A stretch of DNA of 17,377 bases from JBGTBQ01 sp041749275. GTDB taxonomy: Bacteria; Acidobacteriota; Blastocatellia; Pyrinomonadales; Pyrinomonadaceae. Position 1 is the stretch's first letter. Every line of letters starts with the position of its first letter. The notes under the pieces were generated by a model. That model was not told the origin of the DNA. It was given only the letters and a program-made list of their open reading frames with translations, and made no database searches. A program made the position numbers and the translations under genes. The stretch is taken from positions 1 through 17,377 of the forward strand of contig JBGTBQ010000152.1 in the NCBI GenBank assembly GCA_041749275.1. Direction: 5' to 3'. Shown here piece by piece: positions 7,368 through 14,239 of this stretch.

Positions 7368-7894
7368 ATCTCGTCTTTCTTCACGGTGCGCCGGCGGTCG
7401 GCAAACTCACGGTCGCGCGCGAACTCGTCGCGCTGACGGGATACCGGCTGTTTCACAATCACCTCACGGTTGATCTGGTGAGCGCGGTCTTCGACTTCGG
7501 CACGCAACCTTTCGTGCTTTTACGCGAGCGCATCTGGCTCTCCGTCTTCCGCGAGGCGGCGGTGCGGAGCGTCTCGCTCATCTTCACCTTCGCGCCCGAA
7601 CGCACCGTCCGCCGGGAGTTCATCACGGAAGCGGTGCGCGCGGTCGAAGAGGCGGGCGGCAAGGTTCTCTTTGTAGAGTTGACGTGCGACGGCGGCGAGC
7701 TTGAGCGGCGCATCGAGAGTCCGGCGCGAGAGAGCTTTGGCAAGCTGCGTTCGGTCGAGCTTTACCGCGAGTTGATAGAGGCGGGAGTTTTTCAGTATCC
7801 GGCGCTTACGGAGACGGCGCTGTCGCTCGATACGACGAGCCGCCAACCGGAAGAGACCGCGAGATTGATCGCCGAGCATTTCCAGCTTGTCTAG
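7364..7894 (+). CDS. Small P-loop kinase-like protein
   Basis: ATG 7364 overlaps the DUF885 stop. The 176-residue product opens with beta-strand MNLVFLHG and a P-loop GAPAVGKLT at residues 8-16, then a helix and FHNHLTVDLV. This pattern is typical of small AAA/shikimate-kinase-like or chloramphenicol-phosphotransferase-like proteins. The position normally Ser/Thr after the P-loop lysine is Leu15, with Thr16 next; that GKLT variant appears to be normal for this small family from my memory. Later segments LIFTFAPERTVRREFITEAVRAVEEAGGKVLFVELTC provide a second strand and helix, and a lid-like arginine region (LERRIESPARESFGKLRS) follows. It probably phosphorylates a small molecule with ATP in the cytoplasm; the substrate is unknown. 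The frame is open upstream to 7145, but that part lies in the DUF885 gene. The stop is 15 bp from the convergent stop of the permease gene, with no terminator visible. Confidence 0.8.
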   Translation: MNLVFLHGAPAVGKLTVARELVALTGYRLFHNHLTVDLVSAVFDFGTQPFVLLRERIWLSVFREAAVRSVSLIFTFAPERTVRREFITEAVRAVEEAGGKVLFVELTCDGGELERRIESPARESFGKLRSVELYRELIEAGVFQYPALTETALSLDTTSRQPEETARLIAEHFQLV

Positions 7895-7909
7895 CGGCCC
7901 GCTTTCGTC

Positions 7910-9181
7910 TCACTCATACCGCAAGCACTCAATCGGGTCGAGACGCGAAGCCTTCATCGCCGGCCACACGCCGAAGATGAGGCCGACGCCGACCGACACC
8001 GACAGCCCTCCAATCACCGCCCACGAAGGAATCGAGGCCGGCAGCGACGGCACGAAGAACATGATGATCTGGCTCACCGCGAACGAGAGGAGCACGCCGA
8101 CCACGCCGCCGAGCAGCGTCAAGGTCATCGCTTCGTAGAGAAATTGATAGACGATGTTGCCGCGCGTCGCGCCGATGGCCTTGCGGACGCCGATCTCCTG
8201 CGTGCGCTCGGTGACGGAGACGAGCATGATGTTCATCACGCCGATGCCGCCGACCAGCAGGCCGACGCCGGAAATGGCGATGGCAATCAGGCCGACCATG
8301 CCGAAGATGCTATCGAACTGGCTGACGAAGGCATCGCCCGTCTTGAGGTCGAAGTCGTTCGCCGCGCTGAACTTCACGCTGCGCCGGTTACGCAGGATTT
8401 CCTCCGTCTGGTCGAGCGCCTCCGCCACCCTCCCCGGCTTTGCCTGAATGATATAGCGCAGGAAGCGGCGCGCGGGCGCGACTTGCAGACCCGTGCGAAA
8501 AGGCACGAGCACGGCGTTGTCCTCGTCGTTCTCGCCCATAAAGGTGCTCTTGCGCTTGTCCAGCAGGCCGATCACCTCCCAGATGTAGCCGCCCATCCGC
8601 ACCTCCGCGCCGACGCCGCCGTCGGGCTTGTCGGGAAAGATGGCCTGCGCGGCGTTGACGCCGAGGACGATGACGTTGCGCCGGTTCACGTCGTCCTGCT
8701 CGCTGATGAAGCGCCCCTCTTTGAGACGAACGTTGGCGATTGAAGCGTAGTTGGCCGTCACGCCCTGCGTGTTGCCGCGCCGGTAGGTCTTATCCTGATA
8801 GCGGATCGTGTCGTCGAACGGCCCGCCGTTGTAACCGATGTTCGGCGAGACGAAGGCCACGTCCTCGACCGCGCTCGCCTGCTCTTTGATCGCCTCGCCG
8901 TCCTCCGGCGTCAGAACTTTGCGCGCCCGCTCGCCCTGATCGCGCTCGCCGACGTGGATGCCCGTCGTCAGGTGGAAGGCGTAGATGTTGTTGACGCCGT
9001 ACTCTTCGACGATCTTGACGAGGCTCCCGCGCAGGCCGGTCAGCATCGCCGCCACGGTGATGACCGTCAGCACGCCGATGACGATGCCGAGCACCGTCAG
9101 CACGCTCCGAAATTTGTTGGTGCGGACGCTGTCGAGCGCCATTGCCAGAATCTCTTTGGTAAGCAGGCCGGGTAGTCTCAT
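7910..9181 (-). CDS. MacB/FtsX-type ABC transporter permease (distal gene)
   Basis: The 423-residue product (ATG 9181) has the four-helix layout of the MacB permease family. A first membrane helix at about 26-48 (SVLTVLGIVIGVLTVITVAAM) precedes a large periplasmic MacB_PCD domain at about 50-280. The FtsX domain has three helices at about 295-322, 348-376 and 388-410. Family signatures are plain: SVTERTQEIGVRKAIGATRGN and the end PAMKASRLDPIECLRYE. Such permeases act as mechanotransmitters with a separate ATPase and, in tripartite pumps, a membrane-fusion protein. Here it follows a paralogous permease by 112 bp in the same direction. No ATPase or fusion protein gene is present in the window. 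Substrate is unknown. Confidence 0.9.
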   Translation of the reverse strand: MRLPGLLTKEILAMALDSVRTNKFRSVLTVLGIVIGVLTVITVAAMLTGLRGSLVKIVEEYGVNNIYAFHLTTGIHVGERDQGERARKVLTPEDGEAIKEQASAVEDVAFVSPNIGYNGGPFDDTIRYQDKTYRRGNTQGVTANYASIANVRLKEGRFISEQDDVNRRNVIVLGVNAAQAIFPDKPDGGVGAEVRMGGYIWEVIGLLDKRKSTFMGENDEDNAVLVPFRTGLQVAPARRFLRYIIQAKPGRVAEALDQTEEILRNRRSVKFSAANDFDLKTGDAFVSQFDSIFGMVGLIAIAISGVGLLVGGIGVMNIMLVSVTERTQEIGVRKAIGATRGNIVYQFLYEAMTLTLLGGVVGVLLSFAVSQIIMFFVPSLPASIPSWAVIGGLSVSVGVGLIFGVWPAMKASRLDPIECLRYE

Positions 9182-9229
9182 AACTCAAACTCGGATTGTG
9201 GACTTCCAAGATGGGGAGAGGGAGGGAAA

Positions 9230-9276
9230 GGGAGATGGGGAGCCGTTTAACCACAGCTTTTTTCTCCCCATCTCCC
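9230..9276. repeat. Inverted repeat between the two permease genes
   Basis: GGGAGATGGGGAG (9230-9242) and its exact complement (9264-9276) are separated by 21 bases, in a purine/pyrimidine-skewed stretch with extra GGGAG and CTCCCCGT repetitions. On the minus strand transcript it forms a 13-bp stem. There is no T-run, so termination is doubtful; it could be a stabilising or attenuating hairpin between the two coding regions. Confidence 0.55.
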
Positions 9277-9293
9277 CGTCTCCCCGTCTGCTA

Positions 9294-10532
9294 TCAGTTG
9301 CGCGTCAGCGCAATGATGGGGTCGAGCCGCGAAGCCTTGTAGGCCGGGTAGATGCCGGCGATGAGGCCGATGATGCTCGACATGCCGACCGCGAGCACGA
9401 CGTAGACGACAGTGATGGTCATCGTAATCGGCGTCAGCGTCGTGATGAGCCAACTGACGCCGGTGGCGAGCAGCAAACCGAGCACACCGCCGAGCGCGCA
9501 CAGCAGCGCCGACTCGATCAGGAACTGCAAGAGAATCTGTTTGCGCCGCGCGCCGAGCGCCTTGCGAAGACCGATCTCGAAGGTGCGCTCCGTGACGGAG
9601 ACGAGCATGATGTTCATCACGACGATGCCGCCGACGATGAGCGAGATCAGCGTGATGGGCGTCACGACGAGCGCGATGGCGCCGGTGAACTCGTCAATCT
9701 GTCCGCTCAACTCTTCCGTGTTGACCAGTCCGAAGTCGTCCTCTTGGCTGCCGATCAGCTTGTGATAGTTGCGGAGCGCCGTGCGCGCGTCCTCAATCGT
9801 CAGTTGGAGTTGGGTGGCGCTCTTGCCGTGAATCTGCATGTCCTGCGGGCGACCATAGATGCGCGCGAAGGTCGTGATGGGGATGTAGACGTGTTTGTCC
9901 ACGAGGTCGCCGAAGATAGGGCCGCGCCGCTCTTCGACGCCGACGACGCGCATCGGCAGACCGCCCACCTTGAGCGTCTGGTTGATCGGGTCTTTGTCGG
10001 GAAAGAACTTGTCCTTGATGTCCGCGCCGAGGACGACGACGAGCTGCGCGTTCTCGATCTCCGAAGGTTGCAGAAAGCGACCTTCCGTCATCGTCTTGTC
10101 TTCGATCTCGGCCATGTTCGCCGTCACGCCGAAGACGATGCCGCCAAGAAAGCGCACGCCGTCCTGATCGAAGGTCGTACCCCGACCCACCTGCGCGCCG
10201 ACGGCGCTGCACGACTTGCAATGCTCTTGCAGCCACTCCATATCGGCGAACTGGAGCTTCGGGTTGCGGCGGACGCGTTTCTCCAATTCGTCTTCGGACA
10301 ATTCGCCGGAGCTGACCATGCGCGCGATCATGAAGTGGTTCGACCCCAGCATCTTCGAGACCTTCTCGATGACGTAGGTGTTCAGCCCCGAAATCGCCGC
10401 GCCGACCACGACCACCGACGCCACGCCGATGATGATGCCGATCAGCGTCAGGAACGCGCGCAGCTTGTGCGCGAAGATGGAGGCGAGGGCAATCTTCGCG
10501 GCGTCCGCGTAGAAGGTGTAAATCGTTTTCAT
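9294..10532 (-). CDS. MacB/FtsX-type ABC transporter permease (proximal gene)
   Basis: ATG 10532 starts MKTIYTFYADAAKIALASIF; the frame is open 15 codons upstream, but the added segment has no family match or ribosome site. The 412-residue product has one N-terminal helix (AFLTLIGIIIGVASVVVVGAA), a periplasmic MacB_PCD domain, and three C-terminal helices. It carries SVTERTFEIGLRKALGARRKQ and the terminal PAYKASRLDPIIALTRN. It is a clear paralogue of the downstream permease, not identical to it. The periplasmic domain contains CKSC in the segment WLQEHCKSCSAVGAQ, a possible disulphide absent from its partner. Two permeases in tandem suggest a heterodimer, as in some Lol/Mac-type systems, or two independent homodimeric pumps sharing an ATPase located elsewhere. 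Confidence 0.9.
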   Translation of the reverse strand: MKTIYTFYADAAKIALASIFAHKLRAFLTLIGIIIGVASVVVVGAAISGLNTYVIEKVSKMLGSNHFMIARMVSSGELSEDELEKRVRRNPKLQFADMEWLQEHCKSCSAVGAQVGRGTTFDQDGVRFLGGIVFGVTANMAEIEDKTMTEGRFLQPSEIENAQLVVVLGADIKDKFFPDKDPINQTLKVGGLPMRVVGVEERRGPIFGDLVDKHVYIPITTFARIYGRPQDMQIHGKSATQLQLTIEDARTALRNYHKLIGSQEDDFGLVNTEELSGQIDEFTGAIALVVTPITLISLIVGGIVVMNIMLVSVTERTFEIGLRKALGARRKQILLQFLIESALLCALGGVLGLLLATGVSWLITTLTPITMTITVVYVVLAVGMSSIIGLIAGIYPAYKASRLDPIIALTRN

Positions 10533-10681
10533 AACAGCTTGTAGGCTGGCCTTTTCAGGAAGAAGACTGCCGGGCAAATCCTAATACGCAGGGCCGGGCC
10601 GCAATGTTTACGGATATTTAGACGGATGAGGCGGGAAAAGTATTAACGGAAATGTTTGAACGCGCGCGGGCCGGACGCTCC

Positions 10682-11272
10682 TCAGACGGAGAAGGAAACG
10701 CCCTCGTAAATGTCGCTCATCTTCAACTCGCAGCCGACCGATTCAAGTGCGAGCGAAGCGTCGAGGCTGTTCACGTCGCGGCGCTCCCAAATACCGTTGG
10801 GCTGCCGCGTGTAGTGAGTCACGCGCGCCGCATCCTGCGCGACGAGTAGGTACTCGTGGAAAGTCGGGATCGCCCGGTACGCCGTGAACTTCTCTTCGTG
10901 GTCATGTGCGGCGGTGGTCGGCGAAAGCACTTCGACGATGAGGACGAGGTTAGTAAGGGCATCCATGCCACGAATGTTCTCAAACTTCGATTCGCCGCAG
11001 GCCGCGCTCGCGTCCGGATAGCGGTAGGGCGGAAGCGTGGGCGTCTTCACAGGTTGTTCGGCGGTGAAAGCTTCACACAGCCCACCCTCTAAACGCTGCC
11101 GGAGACGATAGAAGACGTTGGCGGAGATTCGGATGTGATCCCGGCTCCCGCCGCTCATGCAATGAATGTCGCCGTCCCAGTATTCGTAGCGCGCGTCGCC
11201 TGCGTGCTCAAGGGCGAAATACTCGTCAAGCGAGAAGTAGTGTTGTGAAAGGTCTTTCGGATTAGCTGCCAT
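10682..11272 (-). CDS. Uma2-family (DUF820) putative endonuclease
   Basis: The start is ATG 11272, with AAGGAG (minus strand) 10 bases upstream; GTG 11275 is equally placed and would add one residue. The 196-residue product is a full-length Uma2/DUF820 protein of the PD-(D/E)xK nuclease fold. RYEYWDGDIHCMSGGSRDH is at about 29-47, YRYPDAS with Asp87 matches the acidic active-site position, LIVEVLSP gives Glu114, and KFTAYRAIPTFHEYLLV provides Lys128. These genes are abundant and scattered in cyanobacteria, Chloroflexi and Acidobacteria genomes, often solitary, with unknown biological role. It lies on the minus strand between egtB and the permease pair with gaps of 95 and 149 bp, and neither neighbour suggests a functional link. 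Confidence 0.88.
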   Translation of the reverse strand: MAANPKDLSQHYFSLDEYFALEHAGDARYEYWDGDIHCMSGGSRDHIRISANVFYRLRQRLEGGLCEAFTAEQPVKTPTLPPYRYPDASAACGESKFENIRGMDALTNLVLIVEVLSPTTAAHDHEEKFTAYRAIPTFHEYLLVAQDAARVTHYTRQPNGIWERRDVNSLDASLALESVGCELKMSDIYEGVSFSV

Positions 11273-11367
11273 CACGTGCCATCTCCTTAGTGCTCACACG
11301 CCGCCATGTTCAGCCTGTCAGTGTACCTCTCGCGCGCGAAAATTCAACCCTTTCAGCGCGCGACGAT

Positions 11368-12675
11368 TCATGCGTCTTCCGCGAGACGGATGCCGGCGAA
11401 GGCGATGCGGAAATGGCGGCGGAAGAAGTTGCGAAAAGAGGTGCGGAGCACGGAGGCGCTCGTCGCCCATGAGCCGCCCTTGAGGACGCGGTGGTCGCCG
11501 TCGAACCAGACTTGAGAGTATTCGGGATAGGGGAAAGGCTCGAAGCCGTCGAAGGCGTCGAAAGGCGTGGCCGTCCACTCCCAGACGTTGCCGGTCATGT
11601 CGAGGCAGCCGTCAGGCGACGAGCCGGCGGGGAAACTCCCCACCGGGGTCGTGCCCCAGCGACGGAGGCCGAAGTTGCAGATGTCGTCCGACGGCGCGGA
11701 GTCGCCCCACGCGAAGCGACGCTTACGCGCGCCATCCCACGACGCGGCTTTCTCCCACTCAGCCTCGGTCGGCAAGCGCTTGCCCGCGAAACGCGCGAAG
11801 GCTTCGGCCTCGTACCAACTGACGCCCGTCACCGGATGGTCGGCTTCGAGCGCACCCGCGTCGAACATCGTCTGCTCACGCCAGCCGCCTTCGTCATCCC
11901 GTCGCCAGTAGAGCGGGTGCGTCCAGTTCTCACTCGCGCGGTGCTGCCAGCCCTCTTCACTCCAGAACTCGCGCCGCTCGTAGCCGCCCTCGGCGACGAA
12001 GTGAGCGAACTCTTCGTTCGTCACGGGCAGGCGCGCGAGTTTGAATGCCGGCAGTACGACGGTGTGAGCGGGTGACTCATTGTCGTAGGCGAAGTCGTCC
12101 CACACGGCGCCCATCTCGAAGGGGCCGCCGGGAACGACGATCATATCGCGCGCGGGCGGCGTCAAAATTTCCGGCGCCGAGATGGAGCCGTGAGCGTTGT
12201 GCGCGGCGGGCCGACGCTTCTTCTCCGGGTCAAGCAGTTGCACGAGATAGGCGAGCGTCTCCTGATGTTGCCGCTCGTGTTCGAGGACGAGTTGGAAGAG
12301 ATAGTCGCCGCCGAGCAGAGGGTCGGGCGAGTCGAAGTCCGCGGTTTCGAGTGCACGCAGCGAACGCTCGCGCACGCGCGCGAGATACTCTTCCATCTCG
12401 CGCCGCGAGGGCAGGTGCTTCGACTCTTCGCGTGGGGTCTGGATGGGATCGAAGATGCGTTCGTAGCGCTCATCGGGCGGCGGCTCACCGTGCAACTTTT
12501 GCAGCAGCCAGTAAGCCTCGAAGACGCCGATGTGCGCGAGGTGCCAGATGACGGGGCGGAAGCCAAAACCGGGGCTTTCGCGCAGGTCTTCCTCGCGCAC
12601 CATGTCGAAAATCGTGTGCGTCGCGGCGCGCGCCTCGGCCATCTCACGCGCGATTCGCTCTACCTGTTGTTTCAT
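11368..12675 (-). CDS. egtB: Ergothioneine biosynthesis sulfoxide synthase EgtB
   Basis: This 435-residue non-heme iron enzyme joins hercynine to a thiol donor with O2, forming the C-S bond of ergothioneine as a sulfoxide. A DinB-like helical domain at about 1-150 supplies the iron ligands: H48 in IWHLAHIGVFEAYW, and H133 and H137 in EHERQHQET, the 3-His set of characterised EgtB. An FGE-sulfatase domain at about 175-432 carries VPGGPFEMG, SWYEAEAFARFAGKRLPTEAEWEKAA, TGNVWEWTATPF, RVLKGGSW and the end RTSFRNFF...AFAGIRLA. The C-terminal FPYPEYSQVWF and RTSFRNFF segments match the mycobacterial type, and with egtA nearby the thiol donor is probably gamma-glutamylcysteine. The start ATG 12675 has CGGAG eight bases upstream. 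It is divergent from egtD, sharing a 387-bp intergenic region that holds a family A repeat. Confidence 0.93.
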   Translation of the reverse strand: MKQQVERIAREMAEARAATHTIFDMVREEDLRESPGFGFRPVIWHLAHIGVFEAYWLLQKLHGEPPPDERYERIFDPIQTPREESKHLPSRREMEEYLARVRERSLRALETADFDSPDPLLGGDYLFQLVLEHERQHQETLAYLVQLLDPEKKRRPAAHNAHGSISAPEILTPPARDMIVVPGGPFEMGAVWDDFAYDNESPAHTVVLPAFKLARLPVTNEEFAHFVAEGGYERREFWSEEGWQHRASENWTHPLYWRRDDEGGWREQTMFDAGALEADHPVTGVSWYEAEAFARFAGKRLPTEAEWEKAASWDGARKRRFAWGDSAPSDDICNFGLRRWGTTPVGSFPAGSSPDGCLDMTGNVWEWTATPFDAFDGFEPFPYPEYSQVWFDGDHRVLKGGSWATSASVLRTSFRNFFRRHFRIAFAGIRLAEDA

Positions 12676-12905
12676 CCGTTCAACTCCGAAATCCGGGACG
12701 CGAGCGAAACAAAAATGTCACGTCGCCGCACGTGGATAGTGAAGCACGATGCGCTATTATGACAAGCGCGGAGAACGAAAGGCGGACGCAGCGGCGGGAT
12801 GGAACCTTGTCCACGAAGCCACGCGAAGCGACACCAATCAAGCGCACGAATAACGTGTCATTCTTCGTGTGGTTGCGTGGAATATTCTTTTTCGCGGGCC
12901 GGCCT

Positions 12906-13034
12906 TACAGCGGTTTGCAATTGGGTGCGACCGTTTAGAGGCGGGCAAATCCCGCCGGGTCAAATTGAGACGGCGGGCATTGCCCGCCTCTAAACGGTCG
13001 TTGATGTAGTCACATCCAATTGCAAATTGCCATA
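12906..13034 (+). repeat. Palindromic repeat family A, copy 2
   Basis: This 129-bp element matches 5229-5358 exactly over its first 41 bp and last 53 bp. Outer arms TTTGCAATTGG are at 12914-12924 and 13016-13026. Inner arms of 19 bp lie at 12928-12946 and 12982-13000, extendable by two A-T pairs to 21 bp. The 35-bp centre differs from copy 1 but again contains GCGGG-CAAAT-CCCGC, so each half can form its own hairpin. It ends 28 bp before the egtD start, in the same orientation relative to the gene as copy 1. Confidence 0.9.
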
Positions 13035-13050
13035 ATTGTTTCGATGAAGA

Positions 13051-13055
13051 GGGAG
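13051..13055 (+). promoter_or_regulatory. Ribosome binding site deciding the egtD GTG start
   Basis: GGGAG at 13051-13055 is seven bases before GTG 13063, which supports that non-ATG start. The nearby ATG 13044 is in another frame and soon meets a stop; GTG 13069 would have 13-base spacing. Confidence 0.65.
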
Positions 13056-13062
13056 AAGAAGC

Positions 13063-14109
13063 GTGCGAGTGCGGCAAACTCTGGATGACGTGCCTGACCA
13101 ACGCCTGCGAGTGCACCACCTCATCTCCGTCGAGGCGCGCGCCGGGATAGCCGAGGACGTGCGGCGGGGGTTGACCTCCACGCCAAAGTTTCTCCTGCCG
13201 AAATACTTTTACGACGAACTCGGCTCGCGGCTCTTCGAGGCCATCTGTCTGCTGCCCGAATACTATCTGACGCGAGCGGAGGACGAGATTTTCGCGCGCC
13301 ACGCCGCCGACATCGTGGAGGCGGCGGTGGGCGCCGGAGGCGGACGCCTCCGACTGCTCGAACTAGGCAGTGGCAGCGCCACCAAGACGCGCCGCATCAT
13401 CGAGGCGCTCGTCGCGCGGCAAGGTGAGTTGCTTTATGCGCCCGTTGACATCTCGCCCGCCGCGCTCGAAGAGAGCGCGCGTCTGCTCCTGCAATCCTAT
13501 CCGACTTTGTGCGTCGAGGCTTACGCGGGCGACTACGCCGTGGCGCTGCCGCGTCTGCGCGAGAGTCTTAACGATGACACGCGCGCGCTCGTCCTCTTTC
13601 TCGGCTCGAACATCGGCAACTTCGATCCGGCGGAGGCGCGCGCGCTCCTGCGAAGTTTGCGCCACGCCCTGCGCGCGGGCGACCGCATCCTTGTCGGCGC
13701 GGACTTGAAGAAAGACGGCCAGACGCTCGAAGCCGCCTACGATGATGCGCTCGGCGTCACCGCCGCTTTCAATCTGAATCTGCTCGCGCGCATCAACCGT
13801 GAACTCGACGCCGACTTCGCGCCGCGCCGCTTCCGACACGTCGCAAACTATAACGAAGCGGCGGGGCGCGTCGAGATATATCTGGAGAGCACGCGCACAC
13901 AAACTGTCCGCATCCGCGCGCTCGACCTGACCGTCCAGCTTGACGAAGGCGAGCGCATCCACACGGAGAACTCATACAAGTACGACCTCGCCCAACTCTT
14001 AAGCCTCGCCGCGGAGACCGGCTTTCACAGTACGAACACGTGGCTCGACGAAGCCGAGCGCTTCAGCAGCAACCTCTTCGTCGCCGTTGACGAAGGGGAT
14101 GCTGAATGA
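13063..14109 (+). CDS. egtD: L-histidine N-alpha-methyltransferase EgtD
   Basis: This 348-residue SAM-dependent enzyme trimethylates the alpha-amino group of histidine to hercynine, the first step of ergothioneine synthesis. The family's opening TPKFLLPKYFYDELGSRLFE and LLPEYYLTRAE are at 40-73. The SAM-binding LLELGSGSATKTR is at 98-110, PVDIS at 127-131, and FLGSNIGNFDP at 179-189. Counting at an offset of 20 residues to the mycobacterial enzyme, the known substrate residues Asn166, Tyr206, Glu282 and Ser284 fall on Asn186, Tyr226, Glu302 and Ser304 (in IHTENSYKYD), all conserved here. This is good evidence for histidine as substrate. It is transcribed away from egtB, is followed by egtA after 130 bp, and its leader adjoins a family A repeat. 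Confidence 0.95.
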   Translation: MRVRQTLDDVPDQRLRVHHLISVEARAGIAEDVRRGLTSTPKFLLPKYFYDELGSRLFEAICLLPEYYLTRAEDEIFARHAADIVEAAVGAGGGRLRLLELGSGSATKTRRIIEALVARQGELLYAPVDISPAALEESARLLLQSYPTLCVEAYAGDYAVALPRLRESLNDDTRALVLFLGSNIGNFDPAEARALLRSLRHALRAGDRILVGADLKKDGQTLEAAYDDALGVTAAFNLNLLARINRELDADFAPRRFRHVANYNEAAGRVEIYLESTRTQTVRIRALDLTVQLDEGERIHTENSYKYDLAQLLSLAAETGFHSTNTWLDEAERFSSNLFVAVDEGDAE

Positions 14110-14151
14110 TGAATGCGTGAGGATTGAGGGGAGACAATTTTATCTAATGCG

Positions 14152-14220
14152 TTCGTTTAGAGGAGGGCAATGCCCTCCGGTTCAACTTGGGACGGAGGGC
14201 ATTGCCCTCCTCTAAACGAA
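14152..14220 (+). repeat. Palindromic repeat family A, copy 3 (core only)
   Basis: Arms of 27 bp (14152-14178 and 14194-14220) pair perfectly around a 15-base loop GGTTCAACTTGGGAC. The sequence follows the core of copies 1 and 2 (CGTTTAGAGGnGGGC, GGTTCAACTTG, CTCTAAACG), but every GGCGGG/CCCGCC word has become GGAGGG/CCCTCC, keeping all pairing. Each arm also contains its own 7-bp hairpin around AAT or ATT, so a cloverleaf fold is possible. The outer TTTGCAATTGG arms are missing, although GGTCGTTG, which follows the core in the other copies, recurs at 14224-14231. It ends 19 bp before the egtA start. Confidence 0.88.
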
Positions 14221-14239
14221 GGTGGTCGTTGCTTTCATT

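Larger units (their letters stand above)
12676..13062. other. Divergent egtB-egtD intergenic region
   Basis: This 387-bp stretch must contain the promoters for egtB (leftward) and egtD (rightward). Positions 12676-12905 hold no gene I can support; they are less GC-rich than the flanking genes and contain AT-rich patches near 12755 and 12887, but no promoter I would name. Positions 12906-13034 are the second copy of repeat family A, and 13035-13062 is the egtD leader with its ribosome site. Confidence 0.6.

Noticed and set aside
8985..10544. A 519-codon open frame on the plus strand
   Set aside because: It lies opposite the two MacB-type permease genes, is extremely rich in Arg, Asp, Ala and His, crosses both genes and the gap between them, and has no recognisable domain. 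It is a by-product of high GC on the antisense strand.
11083..11098. A CGTTTAGAGG-like word within the Uma2 gene resembling one arm of repeat family A
   Set aside because: Only about ten bases match in a row, there is no second arm, and the sequence is coding in a normal Uma2 protein. It is probably chance.
13001..13036. TTGATG and CATAAT at the right end of repeat copy 2 as a promoter
   Set aside because: The spacing is 24 bp, far from the usual 17, and in copy 1 the -10-like word changes to CATATT. No other supporting element was found.
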